DNA from: Limanda limanda
Lineage: Eukaryota; Chordata; Actinopteri; Pleuronectiformes; Pleuronectidae
Assembly (NCBI RefSeq): GCF_963576545.1
Contig: NW_026870395.1
Span: 248,001-312,000 of the forward strand
Length of the DNA stretch: 64,000 bases
Reading direction: 5' to 3'
The translations under genes were made by a program, and so were the position numbers. Below the pieces are notes generated by a model that saw nothing but the letters and a program-made list of their open reading frames with translations, ran no database searches and was not told the DNA's origin. Each line of letters opens with the position of its first letter. Position 1 is the first letter of the stretch. Below are positions 63,912-64,000 of this stretch, in pieces.

Positions 63912-64000
63912 CCTCAGATTTGGGGGAATTTCGTCGGTCGACCTCTTCCGAAGGTCGTACAAGCTCGGGGATGGTACCAATCGATCTGCAGGACCCAAAT
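63912..64000 (+). repeat. Monomer B, 5' part cut by right window edge
   Basis: First 89 bp of a B monomer of the CTGCAG-bearing subtype. The array therefore continues to the right. Confidence 0.95.

Larger units (their letters stand above)
1..64000. repeat. Two-monomer satellite array filling the window
   Basis: Seen directly: the window is a head-to-tail array of monomer A (163 bp, about 47% GC) and monomer B (155 bp, about 48% GC), all in one orientation. I placed monomer borders after the shared 3' end GAATATCT. This gives 302 complete A plus a 98-bp left fragment, and 95 complete B plus an 89-bp right fragment. Twenty-three missing 6-bp telomeric units account for all remaining length difference. 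No unique sequence longer than a point change interrupts the array. KpnI sites (GGTACC) occur in nearly every monomer, SalI (GTCGAC) only in B. The array continues beyond both edges. Inferred setting: subtelomeric or other constitutive heterochromatin of a eukaryote. Confidence 0.97.

Noticed and set aside
1..64000. CRISPR array
   Set aside because: The repeats are 155-163 bp, contiguous and without unique spacers. The telomeric tract and HOR structure indicate satellite DNA.
1..64000. Transposon or retroelement tandem
   Set aside because: No terminal repeats, target-site duplications, integrase, transposase or reverse-transcriptase sequence can be read in any frame.

Overview
The whole 64-kb window is a satellite DNA array with no credible gene. 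Reading it monomer by monomer, I can assign every base to one of two related monomers, all in the same orientation. Monomer A is 163 bp and occurs 303 times (the first is cut by the left edge). Monomer B is 155 bp and occurs 96 times (the last is cut by the right edge). The only length differences are losses of whole 6-bp CCCTAA units from a telomere-like tract inside A: 17 A copies lack one unit and 3 lack two. With these 23 missing units the monomer lengths add up exactly to 64,000 bp. I see no transposon, RNA gene, unique spacer, inversion or unrelated insertion.

Kind of organism: a eukaryote, most likely a subtelomere or another heterochromatic block. Each A carries (CCCTAA)3CCC, the C-strand of a TTAGGG-type telomere. 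That repeat is typical of vertebrates, many other animals, many fungi and several protists. It argues against the usual plant (TTTAGGG) and insect (TTAGG) types. I cannot name the species. If the tracts kept the orientation of a true chromosome end, the nearest telomere lies to the left of base 1.

Layout: monomers are arranged mostly as A-A-A-B, a 644-bp higher-order repeat (HOR). Runs of A between successive Bs range from 1 to 7. Region by region: 1-8303 is irregular (runs 2-5). 8304-17476 is variant-rich with two levels of duplication. 17477-24198 holds a 1,926-bp tandem duplication. 24199-29988 is a second copy of much of 9.4-16.3 kb. 29989-35422 and 35423-41182 belong to a 5,760-bp tandem super-repeat. 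41183-45527 is nearly regular AAAB. 45528-48274 holds the long A runs (6, 7, 1). 48275-53.4 kb repeats 42-47 kb at an offset of 6,448 bp. 51976-56817 is irregular (6,2,4,2,6,4). 56818-61162 and 61163-64000 repeat the layout of 41-48 kb at an offset of about 15.6 kb.

Working model (inference): repeated unequal exchange, at scales from one HOR to more than 10 kb, built the array. A central domain (about 8.3-41.7 kb) has its own set of variants and looks like a later expansion inside an older array, whose variants remain at both ends. The mean spacing (644/4 = 161 bp) is close to a nucleosome repeat, so the array could present one telomere-protein binding tract per nucleosome. Open reading frames of 60-320 codons recur throughout, but they are by-products of the repeat and are not annotated as genes.
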